From UBA2402 sp037139735 (lineage in GTDB: Bacteria; Planctomycetota; Phycisphaerae; Phycisphaerales; UBA1924), in the NCBI GenBank assembly GCA_037139735.1, contig JBAXFU010000050.1:1-23137 (forward strand): a stretch of DNA of 23,137 nt, written 5' to 3'. Position 1 is the stretch's first letter. Each line of letters starts with the position of its first letter. The translations under genes were made by a program, and so were the position numbers. Below the pieces are notes generated by a model. That model ran no database searches, had not been told where the DNA came from, and saw only the letters and a program-made list of their open reading frames with translations. This document shows positions 22,622 through 23,137 of the stretch, one piece after another.

Positions 22622-22643
22622 CGTCGCGGAGCGCTCCTCGACG
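22622..22643 (-). promoter_or_regulatory. Near-perfect 22-bp dyad in the moxR leader/start region
   Basis: Left half CGTCGCGGAGC (22622-22632) and right half GCTCCTCGACG (22633-22643) are inverted repeats at 10 of 11 positions; the mismatch is C22627/T22638. The dyad lies about 28 nt before the moxR ATG and near the transcription start expected from the -10 at 22654-22659. It could be a repressor operator or an mRNA hairpin. Confidence 0.4.
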
Positions 22644-22653
22644 CGGGGACCCA

Positions 22654-22682
22654 ACGGTACGGGTGCCGCTCGGCGGCGTCAC
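22654..22682 (-). promoter_or_regulatory. Candidate sigma70-type promoter of the moxR/bat operon
   Basis: On the minus strand, GTGACG (22677-22682; 4 of 6 to TTGACA) is followed after exactly 17 nt by TACCGT (22654-22659; TANNNT type). Transcription would start near 22646 and leave a leader of about 50 nt before ATG 22594. It is the best promoter-like pair I see in the gap between the small upstream gene and moxR. Confidence 0.35.
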
Positions 22683-22722
22683 CGCGGCGGGGCATCGACT
22701 TGGATGCGGGTGATCCCGTTTC

Positions 22723-22736
22723 CCGTCGCCCGACGG
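22723..22736 (-). other. Small hairpin after the 98-aa gene
   Basis: CCGTC and GACGG (stem 22723-22727 / 22732-22736) flank the loop GCCC, 6 nt beyond the stop of the small gene. It might be a weak terminator, but there is no U-tract and the stem is short. Confidence 0.25.
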
Positions 22737-22741
22737 ACCGA

Positions 22742-23038
22742 TCACGCCTCGCCGTCGGGCGCGAACGCCCCCAGCACCCGACCGACCACGACCGTGAAGG
22801 AGATGTCCTTCTCCGCCAGCGTCATGTCCGGAAGGATCACCTCGTCGATCGCCGTGAGCAGCGTCGGGATGGCCTCCTCCGGCAGGTTCGCCTGTTCGAA
22901 GATCACCAGCGTCGCGTCCGCGCCGCCCCGCGGCCGGAAGTGGATGTCCAGCGAGGCCGTGTCCGTGTCTTGCGTGCGGATCAGGTACCGTTCCGAGTGG
23001 GGCGTGCGGAGGGTGCGGATGAAGGCGTATTCGTGCAT
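22742..23038 (-). CDS. Small conserved-looking hypothetical protein
   Basis: 98 aa from ATG 23038 with GGAG (23048-23051) 9 nt upstream. Family not recognised. The sequence looks like a compact alpha/beta domain: YAFIRTLRTPHSERYLIR, then a beta-hairpin LDIHFRPRGGADATLVIFE, a helix EEAIPTLLTAIDEVILP, and a final strand ISFTVVVGRVLGAF. No signal peptide or transmembrane helix. It lies upstream of moxR on the same strand, 147 nt away, with a predicted promoter between, so it is probably transcribed separately or only loosely linked. Confidence 0.7.
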   Translation of the reverse strand: MHEYAFIRTLRTPHSERYLIRTQDTDTASLDIHFRPRGGADATLVIFEQANLPEEAIPTLLTAIDEVILPDMTLAEKDISFTVVVGRVLGAFAPDGEA

Positions 23039-23075
23039 CGTCGGGGTCTCCGGACAGATTCGTTCTGCAGGGTGT

Positions 23076-23137
23076 TCACGACACGAACAGGCGGCCCGCG
23101 GCGATCGCGAGACCGGTGCCCGCCGCGAGCATCACCA
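23076..23137 (-). CDS. C-terminal end of an unidentified, probably membrane, protein (truncated by window edge)
   Basis: An open frame enters from the right edge on the minus strand and ends with TGA at 23076-23078. The visible tail is VMLAAGTGLAIAAGRLFVS, a hydrophobic Ala/Gly-rich helix, which suggests a C-terminal transmembrane segment. The 37-nt gap to the 98-aa gene, with a Shine-Dalgarno, would fit an operon. Only about 20 residues can be seen, so it could be a chance frame. Confidence 0.4.
   Translation of the reverse strand, partial: VMLAAGTGLAIAAGRLFVS

Noticed and set aside
1..23137. Mobile elements, tRNA, rRNA, phage genes
   Set aside because: No transposase or integrase motifs, terminal inverted repeats, tRNA cloverleaf or rRNA core sequence were recognised on either strand.

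Overview
The window is GC-rich chromosomal DNA (about two thirds G+C) from a planctomycete, most likely class Phycisphaerae. The evidence is a pseudopilin with an H-X9-DG-like tail, a secreted protease ending in a dockerin-like double EF-hand module, a protease carrying an N-terminal LEPR-XLL-type signature (LEPRVML), a C-terminally extended Ser/Thr kinase, and a complete MoxR/Bat operon. I saw no rRNA, tRNA, IS element, phage gene or CRISPR array.

Left part (1-7743), mostly housekeeping. It opens with the C-terminal piece of a membrane-anchored Ser/Thr kinase. Then come pyrG (CTP synthase with an N-terminal extension), a convergent gene of unknown function, a small PilZ-like protein, panC (pantothenate synthetase), gcvT (glycine cleavage T protein) and, 2 nt behind gcvT, a class V aminotransferase / cysteine-desulfurase-like enzyme.

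Middle part (7744-13692), an export and surface cluster on the + strand. It holds a type II/IV pseudopilin-like protein, a metzincin zinc protease with a signal peptide and a dockerin-like C-terminus, and a 781-aa protein with a LEPR-type N-terminus, about four fibronectin-III-like domains and a C-terminal calpain-like (C2) domain with an intact Cys-His-Asn triad. The last gene's Shine-Dalgarno lies in the loop of a hairpin whose stem runs into the start codon. A perfect 8-bp hairpin fills the 25-nt gap to the convergent operon.

Right part (22594 down to 13693, - strand), a seven-gene MoxR/Bat operon: MoxR ATPase, DUF58 protein, a short BatD-like membrane protein, BatA, a BatB-BatC fusion (VWA plus TPR), BatD, and BatE (TPR plus SH3b). 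Six of the seven genes follow a predecessor by 26 nt or less, and four junctions overlap (GTGA, ATGA, TGATG, ATGA). A candidate sigma70-type promoter and a near-perfect dyad lie in front of moxR. Upstream are a small unknown gene and the tail of another.

The best leads are the calpain-like gene and its start-site hairpin, the VWA-TPR fusion and duplicated BatD-like component of the Bat operon, the promoter dyad in front of moxR, and signs that pyrG is translated from a leaderless mRNA. Family names rest on motif recognition by eye; no database search was run.
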